Positions 1 to 12,897 are shown, numbered from the stretch's first letter. The stretch: DNA of 64,000 bases from Clitoria ternatea (GCA_037962975.1 CM075669.1:244751351-244815350), one strand, 5' to 3'. A program made the numbers and translations. Notes: a model not told the origin generated them from the sequence alone.

Positions 1-120
1 CTCATATAAGCAAGTCAACTGCTTCCTCACATCAGCTAGGGGGCAAGTAGAGGTATTACTCGGATTTCGGATGAATGCAAAAATTGCCTAATCCGCACTC
101 CCTTGATTGGAAAAAATTCA

Positions 121-782
121 CCAGGACGGATGATCTCAATCACCTATTCAGTGATTCGATGATGTAACTCCTGGTACGAAGAACTCCAATAATCATTCCA
201 GGACGGATGATCTCAATCACCTATAAAGTGATTCGACGATGTAACTCCTGGTATGAACAATTCTCATCATCATTCTGAGAAGTATTCACTAAATCCGTAC
301 CCCTACGATTGAAAAATGTCTCCAGGACGGATTATCTAAATCACCTAACCTGTGATCTGACGATGCAACTCTTGGTGTTGTGTACTTTTCCAGAACGGAC
401 AATCTCAATCACCCATTATGTGATCTGACGATGTAACTCCTTGACATGGTGTACCTGCCCAGGACGGATGATCTCAATCACCTATTCTGTGATATGACGA
501 TGTAACTCCTGGCGCCATACACACCACAAGGACGGATGATCTCAATCACCTGTTATGTGATCCGATGTTATAACTTCTGGTGCTGTACACATCCCCAAGA
601 CGGATGATCTCAATCACTTATGAAGTGATTTGATGATAAAACACCTGGCATGATCAATTCCCACAATCATCTTTATGATGGAAAATTCCGAAAGTCAGTC
701 CGCACTTTTGCTTTCAAGTGGTATTCTCCCAGGACGGATACTCTTTATCACCTATTCTGTGATACAATGACGTAACTCCTGG
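121..782. repeat. hairpin-repeat array, eight units
   Basis: Eight imperfect-palindrome units of about 54 bp are separated by unrelated spacers. Clear units lie at 121-174, 198-251, 322-375, 459-512 and 729-782; more decayed ones start near 390, 528 and 593. Each unit has an outer stem CCAGGA/TCCTGG and an inner stem AATCAC/GTGATT around a 7-nt loop. Constant unpaired parts contain CGGATGATCTC and GATGTAACT. The unit at 729 has TATCAC/GTGATA in the inner stem, a paired change. The array lies just beyond the 3' end of the antisense gene. Confidence 0.85.
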
Positions 783-1262
783 CGTAGAAAAAACTCCCAT
801 CATCATCCTTATGATAAAGGACTCAAACACCACTTCCTTGCAGTTCCCTAAGCTTGGAACAATATTGTAATCTCCTGTGAGAGCATTACGGATTAAGAGC
901 AGTCATCCGTTCTGTTACACTACTCTACTGAACAGCGGATCGACCCTTCTTTCCCCAAAAGAATTAAGAAAATTAAGGATCATGCCCCAAAGACAGGCAC
1001 CCTTTTTCTTAATACACACTTGGGGACATGTATATATTTATCCGTTCTCAATTTTACTTATTGTTTAATTTTCTGAGGCTGTTATTTCAATCCGGCCTTA
1101 AGATTAATTATACTGACGGATTAGTAACGATTTATATATACATGAAACGACGAAGACAAATTTCTTCAACCAAAATTCATTCATTGAAATGAAATTACAT
1201 ACAATAGTTCAAAATCCGGAGTTGATCCCTGTACACAACTATACATGTAAATGAAAACAAAA

Positions 1263-3483
1263 TTACGGAGGAGGAATCTGTTCTTCAGTTTTTTGCGCCT
1301 CCTCAGCACCAGGCTCTTGTCCCCCTTCCTTTGGAACCTCCGCAGGAGTTTCACCTCCAGGAGCCTCAGCCCTTTCTTCAGAAGAGGGAACCTCGGACAC
1401 AGGAAAGATGTAATCAGGTCCCATGGATTGACCCTCAGGAAGAGGAGCCAAACCATACAAGGACGTCGGTGGATCCTCGTGACGACCATCCACCACTGCG
1501 ACTAACTTTCCCCCATGGAATTCATAGTACGGATCCATTCCATAAAGGTTAAGTTTCGCAGTGGGGTTGCGGTAGAAGACTTGGCGTATGGCTAGGCCGA
1601 AGGACTCTTCAACAGCCCGGCTGCATATGTCAACAGCTTCTTCTCTCTCAGCTTTCGCTGTAGCCAATTCTCCCTGCAACTTGGACAGCTCCTCATTAGA
1701 CACCTCGGACTCCGCTTTCCTAGCCTTCAGTCCCTCTATCTCAAGAAGGAGCTTCTTCTCCCTTTGAGACCACTCCTCAGCATCAGCTTTATGTTTATCC
1801 TGGCTGCTACGGAGTTCTTCCTCCTTCTCTGCCACTTTGCCTTCCAAGTTTTTAAGATCGCCTTTGAGCTTGAGATTCTCTTTAGTCATGATATCTCCAA
1901 ACTCCTTAGACTTGTTAAGACGATCTTCCATTAACTTCACGGCGGCTTTGTCCTTTTCCGAGGAAAGCTTGAGTTCTTTCAATTCGTCACTCAATTCCTC
2001 AACTTTATCGGCGTTGCTAGCCAACTCGCTGACTGAAGAAAGCATTCCAGCAAGTTCGGCTAACTGCCACCTTCCGGCCTCACACGCTTCCGTAATTTCT
2101 TTAGGACTGAGTGTAGGCCGGAGTTTGTACATCGGAGGAGGAAGAGTGGCTGGAGTAGAACCTTCATAGGAGAGGAAGGGGGTGAGAAACGAGGTAGTTG
2201 GGAAGGAGGTCGGCTCTGATCCAGAAACCCCAGCAGCAGGATCCTCCGAAACCCTTTGCTTCTTGGACTGACGCCTTGCAGGATCATTCTGGATCTTTCT
2301 TCTCCTCTCAGTAACTGGAGGCTGACCCGAGGCTGCGCCAACATCGGACGTACCACCCTCAACCAGTGGGATGTCCCCTTCAGCATCCGAGGTCAAGATG
2401 ATTACCTCAGGACGATCCTTAGTTGAGGGCTTGGGCTTTACTTCATTTTCATGAGCAACGGATTTACCAGCCGCCTTGAATTTCTTCAGTTTATCCATTT
2501 CTGGAGTTTCCTGTTCTATTTCACCTACATGAACAAACACAAGATGTCAGCAACTACAAATATTCTATATATATTTGATAAAGGAGAAAAGATGAAATAA
2601 AATGAGAAGTACGCAAATATTCCTCCCGGACTCCGCTTGAGCTACTTAGCAGACGCCTACACGAAAAGACGTGACGACCTGTAGTGTGCGATTCAAGTGC
2701 GAACAACACTCTCGACGTCTCACGAGACAGATCGGATTGATCAGTGTAGTACGCGTGTGAGCTCAAGAGGAAATGTTTGTGTGTCCAACTCAGGGGAAAT
2801 TTGTCAACGTCCTCTTTATCCTTCCAAAATTTTGGTTTGCCCTTCTTAATGGAGATGCGAGTGAAGTAAGTCTTGAAGGACTTCCCGTCAACCTTGGCAG
2901 AATCTGTATAAGACTCAAAGTTCACAAAGGAACAGAGAGTCCGGAGAGTCACCAGACCAACTCCACCTTGCTTGTTTGCTCTTCGAACTACCTGAGTGTA
3001 GTAGAACAGCATCGCTACAGTTGGCGTGAAATTGAAATGTTCACCAAGGACCTCCAGAGCCCGGATGAGGCCCCAACCATTGGGATGAAGTTGGGAGGGT
3101 GCACAGTTCAGGAACTTCAGGACGCCCATCTGGAGTTCGGTTAGAGGAAAACGAACTCCCAGATTATGGAAAATAAAGTCATACATGTATACAGAGCGGT
3201 CATTAGGGACGACGTGGCATATCCGCTCTGTCGGAAGTGGTGCGTAAACCCTATACCACTTTTTTGTCTCTTCATTCGTACTCAAAGTAAACCTCGGCTG
3301 GATCCGGGATCCCTCCTCATCCGCATGTCGGGAGGCCAAGTCCTTAAACTCACTGGACACCCAACAGAAAGGCCATTTAGCCTGAACCTCCTCCCAATTC
3401 AGCCTTGAAGCAACTACGCTATAGAGACCTTCAGTTGTCCTCGAAATAGCGCAATTTCCAGAGGTTCCCTCTCCAGTGGCCAT
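1263..3483 (-). CDS. Tat element antisense gene (copy B type), two exons, intact
   Basis: The gene is antisense to the element. Exon 1 is 3483-2613 and exon 2 is 2524-1263, joined by an 88-nt GT-AG intron, giving 710 residues. The first half (about residues 15-285) resembles the plant 'putative gypsy type transposon' domain (Pfam Transposase_28, by recollection). The second half is acidic/lysine-rich coiled coil followed by a conserved block with FGLAIRQVFYRNP and MDPYYEFHGGKLVA. The splice joins the REEYLR and EIEQETPEM blocks in frame. Extra ORFs in antisense orientation are known in Tat-lineage elements; their function is not established. No stop or frameshift is seen. The start at 3483 is the first ATG of the conserved frame. 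Confidence 0.75.
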
Positions 3484-3931
3484 TTGGATTATCTAAATCA
3501 AACTCCTTAATCTACGATAAGAAATGAAATGTCGTCAGAAAGTTGCAATCATTACTCACTGCATTTTAAAAGCAATTACAATCAGAGGGCGACTCTGAGA
3601 AGGGAAAGGTCACTTTCCACAGTGAGTAAGATCCCCTTTCTGAGCGACGCGATTCAGCCTTAGGAAGAATCACAAGGATTCTTCCCCATGACTATTAGGG
3701 TTGCGGGAAACTGATTCCCCCCCCAGACGAAGCCTACTTTCTTTAACTAAGAAGTAGCAAGACAAAACAAAACCAGAGCAACAAGGAAGAGATAGTTACC
3801 TCAGATGACAGTGATGAATTTGAGGAACGAAGAAACCCTCGCAATGTAGGCAGCAAACTCCCTTGCAAAATTTCTGCAGAGTTTCGTTAAGTACACAAAA
3901 GCAAGTGGAACCCAGAATCCACTAAGTGTTC

Positions 3932-3939
3932 CTTTTATA
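3932..3939 (-). promoter_or_regulatory. TATA box of the antisense gene
   Basis: TATAAAAG reads on the minus strand about 450 bp upstream of the antisense ATG, and the same box is present at 42021-42028 in the second element. Between box and ATG, minus-strand GAG|GTAACC near 3800 could be a 5'-leader splice donor. Conservation in both elements supports a real promoter, but transcription is inferred. Confidence 0.5.
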
Positions 3940-4469
3940 GGAAACGAAGAGGTTCGGTTACCCCCTCTTGAAGTTGTGTCGTTCTCGATAAAACGCACTC
4001 GTTCACAAGTGAAACGACACAACCGTTCCAAATTCTTGGGCGCCAAAACGATAGCGACTCAACGAAGGGCTATCCACTAGGCCCAAAAGTTTCGAAAACT
4101 TCAGGCCCATTAAGCCCAAAATGACGGTTAATGAGATTTTCATCTCAGGCGTAATAATTGCTTGCCCACGTGATTAAAAGCATTAATGTCTAATCATGCA
4201 ACGCAATTCATGCTTTACAGCCGTTACACGAACTTCAAGAGCTTTCAATTCCCATAAACTCTTGAAATTCTCACACAACGAATCTTTGTCTGAATCCGTT
4301 GTGACCGTACCGAAAGGTCGTTTCTATTAAATTTAGAACGGTTCTTTACGAATGACAACAGATGCTAAGGAGCTGTTACACACGTAAGCTTACCGATATT
4401 AAGACCTCTCGCAGGTTGAGTAGCTTATGTGAACAATTATTCAGTCCCTCACACAAGCTAGGGGACATA

Positions 4470-5193
4470 TGATCCGGTCTCAATACCGGTATCCGATCTG
4501 CTATACATATTTCAACGTCTTTGATAAGACATCTACGTGTAACCGGTGTCATCGGTATACATCCGAACTGTAATTCCGTATCAGGCGTTCTCCCTATACC
4601 GGTTGTTCAGGATAACACCATGACATCGGACAATACACACGTCACTGTGCTAATGACAAGGATTGTTGCTACAGGGATCGATCAATAATTCCCTACACTA
4701 CGAGCCAAATTTTGCTCACGGGAATAGTCAACTTGTTCCCTAATCCTAGTCTACATTCTCTACGCTCAATATAAAATAGCCACTTGACCCAATCATGCAG
4801 GTAAGTGCGCAATATAATAATGCTAATGGGAGTTGGTGGTTCCCCACCAACGAGTCCTCGTTAATCGAGCCAATCAGGTATATGAACTCACTTTATGATT
4901 GAAGTGGGGGATCTGGAGCTCTTTTACGACTGATTCCTCTCTGAATACATTCCTTACTTGGAATATTACTGACTTGAGCGTCGGAGAATCTATGCAGGTG
5001 ACACCACCATTCGCCCACTTCAACGCGTTAGGTCGGTGTGAAGGATCTCCAGGACGCCCAATCCGCTCTCCTCATTCAAGGACAACGGATACATACATCG
5101 GATACACATACATCCGGTATCTTATATGGTATTGACATACTATTCGTGACTGGCTTGAGATCGGATCTCTTAACCCCGGTCCAGGACAGATCA
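4470..5193 (+). repeat. 3' LTR of the partial Tat element
   Basis: This 724-bp LTR starts TGATCCGG and ends CAGATCA. It is clearly homologous to the 733-bp LTRs at 27003 and 42561, with scattered substitutions and a small indel near 4915. It keeps the TATAAAAT box and the GTTGGTGG/CCACCAAC hairpin (4832-4851). Confidence 0.92.
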
Positions 5194-7230
5194 ATATTTT
5201 ATATGCATTAACATTAATTTATATATTAACGTTAAAGTTATATAATATATATATATTAAATACTAACATTAATATATATAAAATATATATTAAAAATTTA
5301 ATATGAAATATATTTTTTATATTAATATTGTAAATACATATTTAATATAACTTATATTTATCTTTTAAATATATATTTAATTTATAAACCGTAACCCAAG
5401 CGAAAATTCAACTTGGCATATCAGAATGTGTCGTCAAAACTTTTTCAACACCACTTTTGTTATGTCGTCAAAACTTTTTCTGACACAACCATCTATTGCT
5501 TTTGAATTTAATACAACACCCCAAAAGTACCCAAGACAGTGTAAATCTTAGAAAAAGGACCATATTTTTGTAAATATCTTTTTCAAATACACCACTGTGA
5601 AACATTACCCTATATTCTAAATCTACCTTTCTCTTATGCTTCTATAATAACCAAACAACCAATAGTTTAAAGTAAGTCATTAATAAAGAGGTCAGTGACA
5701 AAGAAACATTTTGCCACCAAAGCATCTTTGTGAATTATGAAGTGCACAAAAGCATTCAACCAGACACTCACACATATATAATTTAGAAAGAAATCAAAAA
5801 ATGTAAAACTTGCACTCAATCACCATCTAGTACCAGCACAACAGTATAAGCTAACCTGATGGTAACCAAGGGTCAAGCTATGAATAACTTGAAACACGGT
5901 TAGGCAGCCTTCGACTAGCGATATTTATAGAAGTTCTAACCAACTTTAGAGTGAAATGAACCCCATAAAAAGTAACACAAAAAATTAGACAAAAGATGAG
6001 GCTACTTAAGAATTAATGTGTAGTAATTTGCAAAAGATTCACTATGTGAAAGAACCACTTAAATACACACTTCTTCCCCCATATGGCCATACAAACTGCA
6101 TAGGAATTAGCACTGTTCCTACACCACACCACTTGTATGCCTTAGAATCCATGCATGGACTGAGCAGTTTGCCCCTAAATTCAAAGTGCTACACTCAGAA
6201 TACCCTTCAACAACTACACTTCATCATATCATGCCACCTTCTCCAATTCGAAGACACCAAATACAGCACCAATTCAATGCACTACGAAGCCAAAAAGAAG
6301 AAATAAAACACAAAAAAGGTAAAATTTATCCCAAATCAAAATCCTTAAGGGGGAAATAAAAAAATTAAATTTTAATTCTTTGTTTCATGAAAAATTCAAA
6401 AATAACAAGTGTCAATTGCTCACTCCAATGGAACCAAATAAAGATTTGATGCAGGTACGAAAATTGACACCCCAATTTGCATGCAACAAACCCATTTGAC
6501 TTAGCAAACACAAACGCTAAGCCTAAATCGAGGAAACAAATTTAACAAATCGAGCCTTGAACATCCATGAATTTAAGAATTTCTGGGAAAAAAATAGAAA
6601 CCTTATTGAAATATAAGAGGAAATAGGTTGAGAAAATCGAGGATGGTTGAGCTAGGAAAGAATCCAACCATGAAAAAAAGACGAAACCTTAAAATAGATG
6701 CTGAAAATTTATTGCTAAAGCTAAAAAAAATTTAATTTAATTTAATCTAAATTTAAAAGAAGAATAAGATCAACGAAATGATGAATTGTGAAGCATCACC
6801 AACAAACGAAGCTTTCCCCTTAGTCATCTGAAAAGGAAAGACCACCGTAGAGGATTAAGATTTCATAGAATGCGTTAAAGAAGGGGGAAATTATGTTTAC
6901 ATGGAAACATGCAAACAGAAATTAAGAAAAAAAAACATGCTATCTTTCGTGAATCCTTATTGTCCATGCGAGGTTGACCCTTCGTCATCTGATAAGCTTG
7001 CGACAAGGGAGGGGAATAAGCTTTCGACAGAAAGAAAGCATTACAAGAGAACCATAGAGAGGGATTTAGGGAACAAAATAAAATGACTACAGAGGAGTTT
7101 TAGAAAGAATGATGGTTTCGGAAAGGTTTGGATGGAATACGAACCAAGACTTTGCATACGATTTTGGAACAATGGAATCATAGAGACAGATTATTAAAAT
7201 TGAGGGGGAAGGAAACGTTGTACTTCTAAG
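5194..7230. other. intergenic, no gene seen
   Basis: The DNA is AT-rich. Positions 5194-5390 are almost pure A/T. Around 5420-5490 a short phrase with GTCGTCAAAACTTTTT occurs twice. Open frames at 6016-6306 and 6901-7086 show no recognisable domain, codon structure or splice partner and are not called. Confidence 0.6.
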
Positions 7231-7670
7231 ATTTTCAGGAATGAACGACTCTCCCCACAAACCAACATGAGACCTTTCCAATGTGCTTTGTCTTCAATCA
7301 CACACTTCCCGAGAACTTCCCAGGAGGTCACCCATCCTAGAATTACTCTAAGTTGCTTAACTTTGGAGTCCTTATGTGATGGGCCACCGAAAAGGTTAAT
7401 GCATTTGTTAGTATAGGTAGTACGAATTCATTTCTTTAAGCTATCCTCGACTGTATAGTCCTATACCTATACAGTCTTTGGATCCCTCTCATTCTGGTAT
7501 GTATTCGGTTTGTTCATGTTTCCATCCCACTGGAAGCCTGCCAGGAGCCGTTCTTTGTCCGTGCCTATGCACCGACGATCACTCCCCGCCCTCAACAGTG
7601 CCCGGGATGTCACATGCCCACCAGCTTCCGCCTGGTTCGTCCCCGAACCATACCGTACTAGGAGAGGCTA

Positions 7671-7683
7671 GGCTCTGATACCA
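7671..7683 (-). other. primer-binding site (initiator tRNA-Met type)
   Basis: TGGTATCAGAGCC on the minus strand, one base inside the LTR end. This is the standard plant initiator tRNA-Met complement and fixes the element's orientation as minus. Confidence 0.85.
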
Positions 7684-7684
7684 C

Positions 7685-8090
7685 TGTAACGCCCCGGCCG
7701 CTTTTCAGGAATGAACGACTCTCCCCACAAACTAACATGAGACCTTTTCAATGTGCTTTGTCCTTAATCACACACTTCCCGATAACTTCCCAGGAGGTCA
7801 CCTATCCCAGAATTACTCTAAGTTAAGCACACTTAACTTTGGAGTCCTTATGTGATAGGCCACTGAAAAGGTTAATACATTTGTTGATATAGGTAGTACG
7901 AATTCATTCCTTTAAGCTATCCTCGACTGTATAGTCCCATACCTATACAGTCTTTGGATCCCTCTCATTCTGGTATGTATTCGATTCGTTCATGTGTCCC
8001 TCCCACTGGAAGCCTGCCAGGAGCCGCTTCTTGTCCGTGCCTATGCACCGGCGATCACTCCCTGCCCTCAACAGTGCCCGGGATGTCACA
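7685..8090 (-). repeat. Cassandra 5' LTR, complete
   Basis: 406 bp with inverted TGT...ACA ends. The 5S-like part is at about 7784-7843. On the minus strand it contains GGTGACCTCCTGGGAAGT, like the 5S internal C box, and AGTTAAGTGTGCTTAACTT, like the A-box region. It is a derived sequence, not a 5S gene: the flanking 5S parts are missing. Confidence 0.85.
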
Positions 8091-10335
8091 AAAAGTTTAC
8101 AGAAGAGTAGGAATACGAAGAGACGCAGAGGACTGGAGTGAAGGGAAGAGAGAGGCAGAGAGTGGAAGAGTCAGATGAAAGAGAGAGAAACAGGTAGTGG
8201 GAAAGAGAAAAGGTTAGGCATAGTAAAAGACAGAGTTGTTGATATTAATTATAGAATAGAATATTTTTAAAAAAGAGATATTAAATTAAACTAAATTAAT
8301 TAAAAAAGTTGTAAAGAGAAGAGAAGTGTTTTGGAGGGAAAACAAGAATCACTATTAGATTCTACTATCTATCAAGAATCTTTTATATTAGACATAGATT
8401 GATTCAAAAATTTAAAATACCTTAGGCCGCATTTAGTTCACAAGTTTTTTAAACTATTTTTGAAAAAGTTAAAAAAATAGAAAATGTGTTTATTTACAAA
8501 ATATTTAAAGAAAACTTATAAAAAACTGAAAACCAGAGAAAACTAAAAAAGTAGAAAAGTTTTCTAAAAAAATTTCTAGTTATTTTAGAAAATAAATTTT
8601 TTTAATAACAAACAACCAACTTTTTTAAAAAAATAAAAATAATTTTCTGTAATTAAAAGAAATCTTAATAATGAAACACGTTCAAATATAAAAAAGGGAA
8701 AGAAATAATTTCTTTTTTAGTGTTTCGCTGCTTCTTAAAGAGACAATACGTGGTAGATGACATTGAATTTATGTGTTTACTTGTCGTTATCCGTATCCAT
8801 ATCTCTAACTACCCGGTGTAATTTGCACTGTCTTTATGTGTTTACTTGTCGTTATCCGTATCCATATCTCTAACTACCCGGTGTAGTTTGCACTGTCTCC
8901 TGTCGGTAGGTTATTCATTACATTTGAATTTGTACAGGATTTTATCATATACTATAAGTTTTGAGAATTGTACTTCTACGATTTGTAACAAAAATATATA
9001 TAGTAAAAGGACGAGATAGGAAGAAAAATAAGAAGTTGGAGATGAGATCATAAGATTATTAACGTGGCAAATAGATTGAAAGAATCATGTTATAAAAGGT
9101 GTTGTTAGGAATTACTGTATAAACAACTCTAACTTATTTTACATAGAAATAAAATTTATGTAAAAGATATTTTAAATAATGTAGATTATAATGTGAAATT
9201 ATTATTTTCGGAATGTATATTGTTATATATTTTGAAAAATATACACAATGATTATTTTTACCGTTAATTATTAGGTTTTTGCCTTTTGGTTACATTATTA
9301 GGTTGTATTACTAAGTATAATAATAAAAGATTTTGTTCATTATTAGATTGTATGTAGAAAAAAAAAGGAAGTTGTTCGATTATAAAAAAAAGGAAGTCGT
9401 TCATTATTAGGTTGTATTGAAAGATTTAATAATAAAAGAAATATATAATATAAATTAAATAGAACGCAATGAGTAAAAAAGTTAAATAGAACACAAACAG
9501 TATATTAATTAAAAAGGAAGTAAAAAAGACTATAAGAAATAATCTAAGATGAGTTTGAAAGAATTTACATACTATGTTTGATAAGATTATGAGTAACGAT
9601 TTAAATTAATTTATATTTTGTTTTATCAAATTAAAAATTTGTTAGACAAAATAGTTTCATTTAATAAAAAAACTTATTTTATTTTAATAGTTTAGAGATT
9701 ATTTTATTTATTAGACTTTTATCTTTAATAATATATTTTTAAAAAAATCACTTATATATTTAAAAAACATATCTTCATTTTACATATAACAATTAATTTT
9801 GTTAAACATATTTTAATTTAATAAGTTAGTTTATTAGTTTTCAACTATCAATTTTAAGGTCTGAAAACTAAAAAATAATAAATAAGATTATTAAATTAAA
9901 ATAAGTTTGATAAAATTAACTATTAAATATAAAATAACATTAAAAAATATATTAGGTTTCAAAATAGATATAGGTTATTTTTTAAAAAAATAGTCAAGGA
10001 TAATGTCAAAGGAAATGTGAAAATGCGAAAGTACCATATCCGTTCAATAAGAGATAAAAAAGAAGGAAATAACATACAAAATTGATGTGGAAAACTTCAA
10101 AATTTAAGAAAAACCACAACCAATAACATAATGTGAAAGTCACAAATTATATTGCATAATGTAAAAAAATCACTAAATGCATAATGTGTGAAAGCCACCA
10201 AATATAAAGTATGGAAAAACAAAATTGAGTAAATAATATAAGCAGTAAAATAAACTCCAAGACGCAAAACACATTATATATGTCAGCTTTCTAGCTTGGA
10301 AGTGCCACTTGAGGAGAATCAAAACTCATAAAGCA
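8091..10335. other. AT-rich intergenic region upstream of the first dehydrogenase gene
   Basis: No gene is seen. It holds purine-rich DNA to about 8220, the 65-bp tandem duplication at 8770-8899 and very AT-rich DNA from 8900 to 10260. A TATATAT stretch at 10275-10281, about 55 bp before the ATG at 10336, is the best TATA candidate for the following gene. Confidence 0.6.
8770..8899. repeat. 65-bp tandem duplication
   Basis: Two adjacent, almost identical 65-bp copies, each starting TATGTGTTTACTTGTC. Their function is unknown. Confidence 0.85.
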
Positions 10336-12897
10336 ATGATTGCACTTTACAAGCTACTGAATGTGGCATTGCCCCCATTATCACTCATTTTGCTCCCCAC
10401 CTTCATGCTACCTTTTCTTTTATTCAAGCTGCTTATGCATGTCAACAAATTGGTGTCCTCCGAAAACCTGGCCGCAAAAGTTGTGTTAATCACCGGAGCA
10501 GCATCAGGAATTGGAGAGGTATATATCATAAATTCAATCTTCTATGGTTCTTCTACTTTTTCATTTAGTTGATTCCCTTATCCTTTGGATACAAGGGATG
10601 AAATGTGGTACCTATATAATGAATAGAGCTTAAGCTTTGGAGGGAAAGAATAAACATAGTTTTACTCACATATGTAAGAATATTCATAGTTGGTGTACCT
10701 CTTACAATATATTAAGGAAAAGATAATTCTACACTTGATATATGAACCGTAATTCTTTTACTAATCATAATATGTGACTGTCTGAACCCTGAACACCATT
10801 ATTTTTAAAATTTAATTAGTGTTATTATTATTATTATTATTTGGTAATAATTTGTTTTGTGCTTTATATTGGAAATTAGCAACTAGCTTATGAATATGGT
10901 AGGAGAGGGGCAAAGCTGTCTTTGGTGGACATTAGAAAGGAGAATCTTGAGGCAGTGGCTGAGAAGGCTCGGTGTTTGGGTTCGCCTGATGTTATCATTA
11001 TTGGTGCAGATGTGTCTAAGGTTCAAGACTCTAAGCGCTTTGTTGATGAAACAGTTGACTACTATGGGCGATGTATGATTAGTTAACTAGCAATTTTATT
11101 GTATTGGTAACTTTGACCTGCTTTCTAATAGAATTGCATGCAGTGGATCATCTGGTAAATAATGCTGGAATTGGTAAGCCTCCGGTACAGGTGGACAATC
11201 TGCGGGATGTTTCTGAATACACTCCAATTATGGTACAATGAATTATTATCCTGTTGCTTTTTTATGTTTTTTTTTTAAGATAATTATTTATGTTTTAATC
11301 TTTTTGTAATTTTTCTTTTTCCATTAATTTTATTAACATGTTAACCCTTTTGTTTATCATTCTCATTCTTTTCTTCTCTTCTCATGTCTATCAAGCGTTG
11401 AGCTCCTCTCTTACTTCCTAACCACCTAATCACCATGAACATCGACAGCTAACTCAACATTCGTAACATCACCCTCTAGAATACTGTCAAAATTTTCATG
11501 TTAGATCCATTGAATATCTGAATGATAGAAAATGTCTTTATCATTATTAGATCAAGGAAGTAGAAAGTGGTAGTGTGAGAAAAAAAAAAAGATAAAGATG
11601 AGAAGGAGAAAAACAAGATAAGCGGTCAACCATGAGCGAGGAAGAGAAGGAAATGGTAGTGAAAAAAAGTTAATAAATGTTGATGAATTTAACAGAAAAT
11701 GAAATTTTAAAAAGTTAAGGATTAAAATATATGTTGGTCTTATGTGTATTTTAGATTTCAATTTAATCTCAATATTTTTTTATTTTAATTTAATCTCTTA
11801 CATTTTAAAATGGTTTTATAATAGTTATTTTTATTAAAAAAACAAAAATTATTTTTCTAAACCAGTTATTTAAACCAATATAAATTATACTTTTTGGATT
11901 GATTTTAATTAATAATTAATTTAAAAATATATTGTAAATATGACATGTTTTTTCACCGATTATTAAAAAAATCAATTCAAAAAGTATATTTCTTTCGGGT
12001 GTCAAATGACAGGACATAAATTTCTGGGGAGCAGTCTATGGCAGTGTATATGCAATTCCACATCTCAAAAACAGCAAAGGCAAGATCATAGTGATTGCTT
12101 CTGGCTGCGGATGGTTTCCACTTCCAAGATTGAGTGTCTATAACGTACGTATGCCTAATTTGATAATTCTCTATCTTAGAATGAAACATCATTGTCTCCT
12201 CCTAAATCTTTGTCCTAAAAAAATCTCATATCTATAGTTCCAATTTCCAAACCCTTAAAAAAGATCTCTGGGTTTTCAAATAAAGGTAAACTCTTTTTGT
12301 CCTTATTTTTTTTCAATCACAATAGATATGATCCTTTGAAGATAATTTTTATGTAGATCTAGTCATAGTTAAAGTTCAGTGTCTCCTAAAAACATGTATT
12401 TAGTAGTATGTTATGAATGTGTGATTGTGACTGCAGGCAAGCAAGGCAGCGGTGATAAGCTTCTTTGAGACACTGAGAATGGAACTTGGTTGGGCTATTA
12501 GCATTACAATCGCCACGCCTGGTTTTGTCAAAACGGACCTTGCATTGATGGCATATAAAAATGAGGTTGGGATTAATTTTTTAGCATTATTTCTTTTCAA
12601 AAAAGTGTTAATTCCACTGCAAGCTGAACCTAACGAAATGGCTGATTCTATTTTGCAATGGAGGCTAATCTGCGGAAAATTCCAATGGGGTCAGCATTGG
12701 AATGTGCTAAAGACATAGTGGAAAGTGCATGCAGAGGGGATTTGTACGTCACAAATCCATCATGGGTCAAAGTGTTGTTTCCCTGGAAGGTGCTTTACCC
12801 TCAACTTGTGGACTCGGCCATCCGCTTCCTCTTCGGCCTTTATCCTAAGAAAGGCAATTTCCATTTCTCCAACAACTCTGACCTTAAGCTTGAATAA
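10336..12897 (+). CDS. 11-beta-HSD-like short-chain dehydrogenase (steroleosin-like), gene 1
   Basis: NAD(P)-dependent short-chain dehydrogenase/reductase of the plant HSD/steroleosin type, known in that family to sit on oil bodies or ER and to act on sterol/brassinosteroid-like substrates. Exons are 10336-10518, 10880-11072, 11144-11232, 12013-12144, 12437-12565 and 12664-12897, giving 319 aa. A hydrophobic N-terminus has a proline knob (P13, P14, P21, P26). The cofactor motif TGAASGIG is at 53-60 and NNAG at 131-134. Catalytic S185, Y198 and K202 are present (YNASK). All junctions are GT-AG and keep frame. The last acceptor (ATGGAG|GCT) is weak but is the only one that keeps frame. Exon 5 is 36 nt shorter than in the paralogue downstream, so the protein lacks about 12 residues before the C-terminal part. 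Substrate cannot be told from sequence. Confidence 0.85.

Larger units (their letters stand above)
1..5193 (+). mobile_element. Tat-lineage Ty3/gypsy retrotransposon, 3' part (cut by window edge)
   Basis: This segment is collinear with 38041-43293 of the complete element further on: hairpin-repeat array, antisense gene, leader, then a 3' LTR. Gag-pol and the 5' LTR would lie left of the window. The LTR ends with TG...CA at 4470 and 5193. The five bases after it (ATATT, 5194-5198) are the candidate target duplication, but the partner is not visible. It differs from the second element by scattered substitutions and small indels, so it is a separate insertion of the same family. Confidence 0.9.
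7231..8090 (-). mobile_element. Cassandra-type TRIM with 5S-like LTRs
   Basis: Two direct copies of one LTR (7231-7614, outer end lost, and 7685-8090) flank only 70 bp of internal DNA. Read on the minus strand, the 5' LTR is 8090-7685 (TGTGACATCCC ... GGCGTTACA). It is followed after one base by TGGTATCAGAGCC (7683-7671), a primer-binding site matching initiator tRNA-Met. Each LTR carries a stretch resembling plant 5S rRNA. LTRs bearing 5S sequence define Cassandra elements. The left LTR lacks about 16 terminal bases and has a 6-bp deletion in the 5S part. Confidence 0.85.

Noticed and set aside
121..782. CRISPR-like array (regular palindromic repeats with unique spacers), also at 38162-38821
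   Set aside because: The DNA is a plant retrotransposon, repeats vary, spacers range from about 17 to over 100 bp, and no cas genes exist here.
1251..1552. Plus-strand ORFs opposite the antisense genes (also 39324-39581, 40856-41203)
   Set aside because: Mirror frames of the coding minus strand; no domain.
7671..7683. tRNA-Met gene fragment
   Set aside because: Only the 3'-end complement is present, directly next to an LTR: a primer-binding site. The same holds near 53507 and 55689.
7784..7843. 5S rRNA gene
   Set aside because: Only part of the 5S sequence is present, with changes, inside a Cassandra LTR. It is not a 5S locus.
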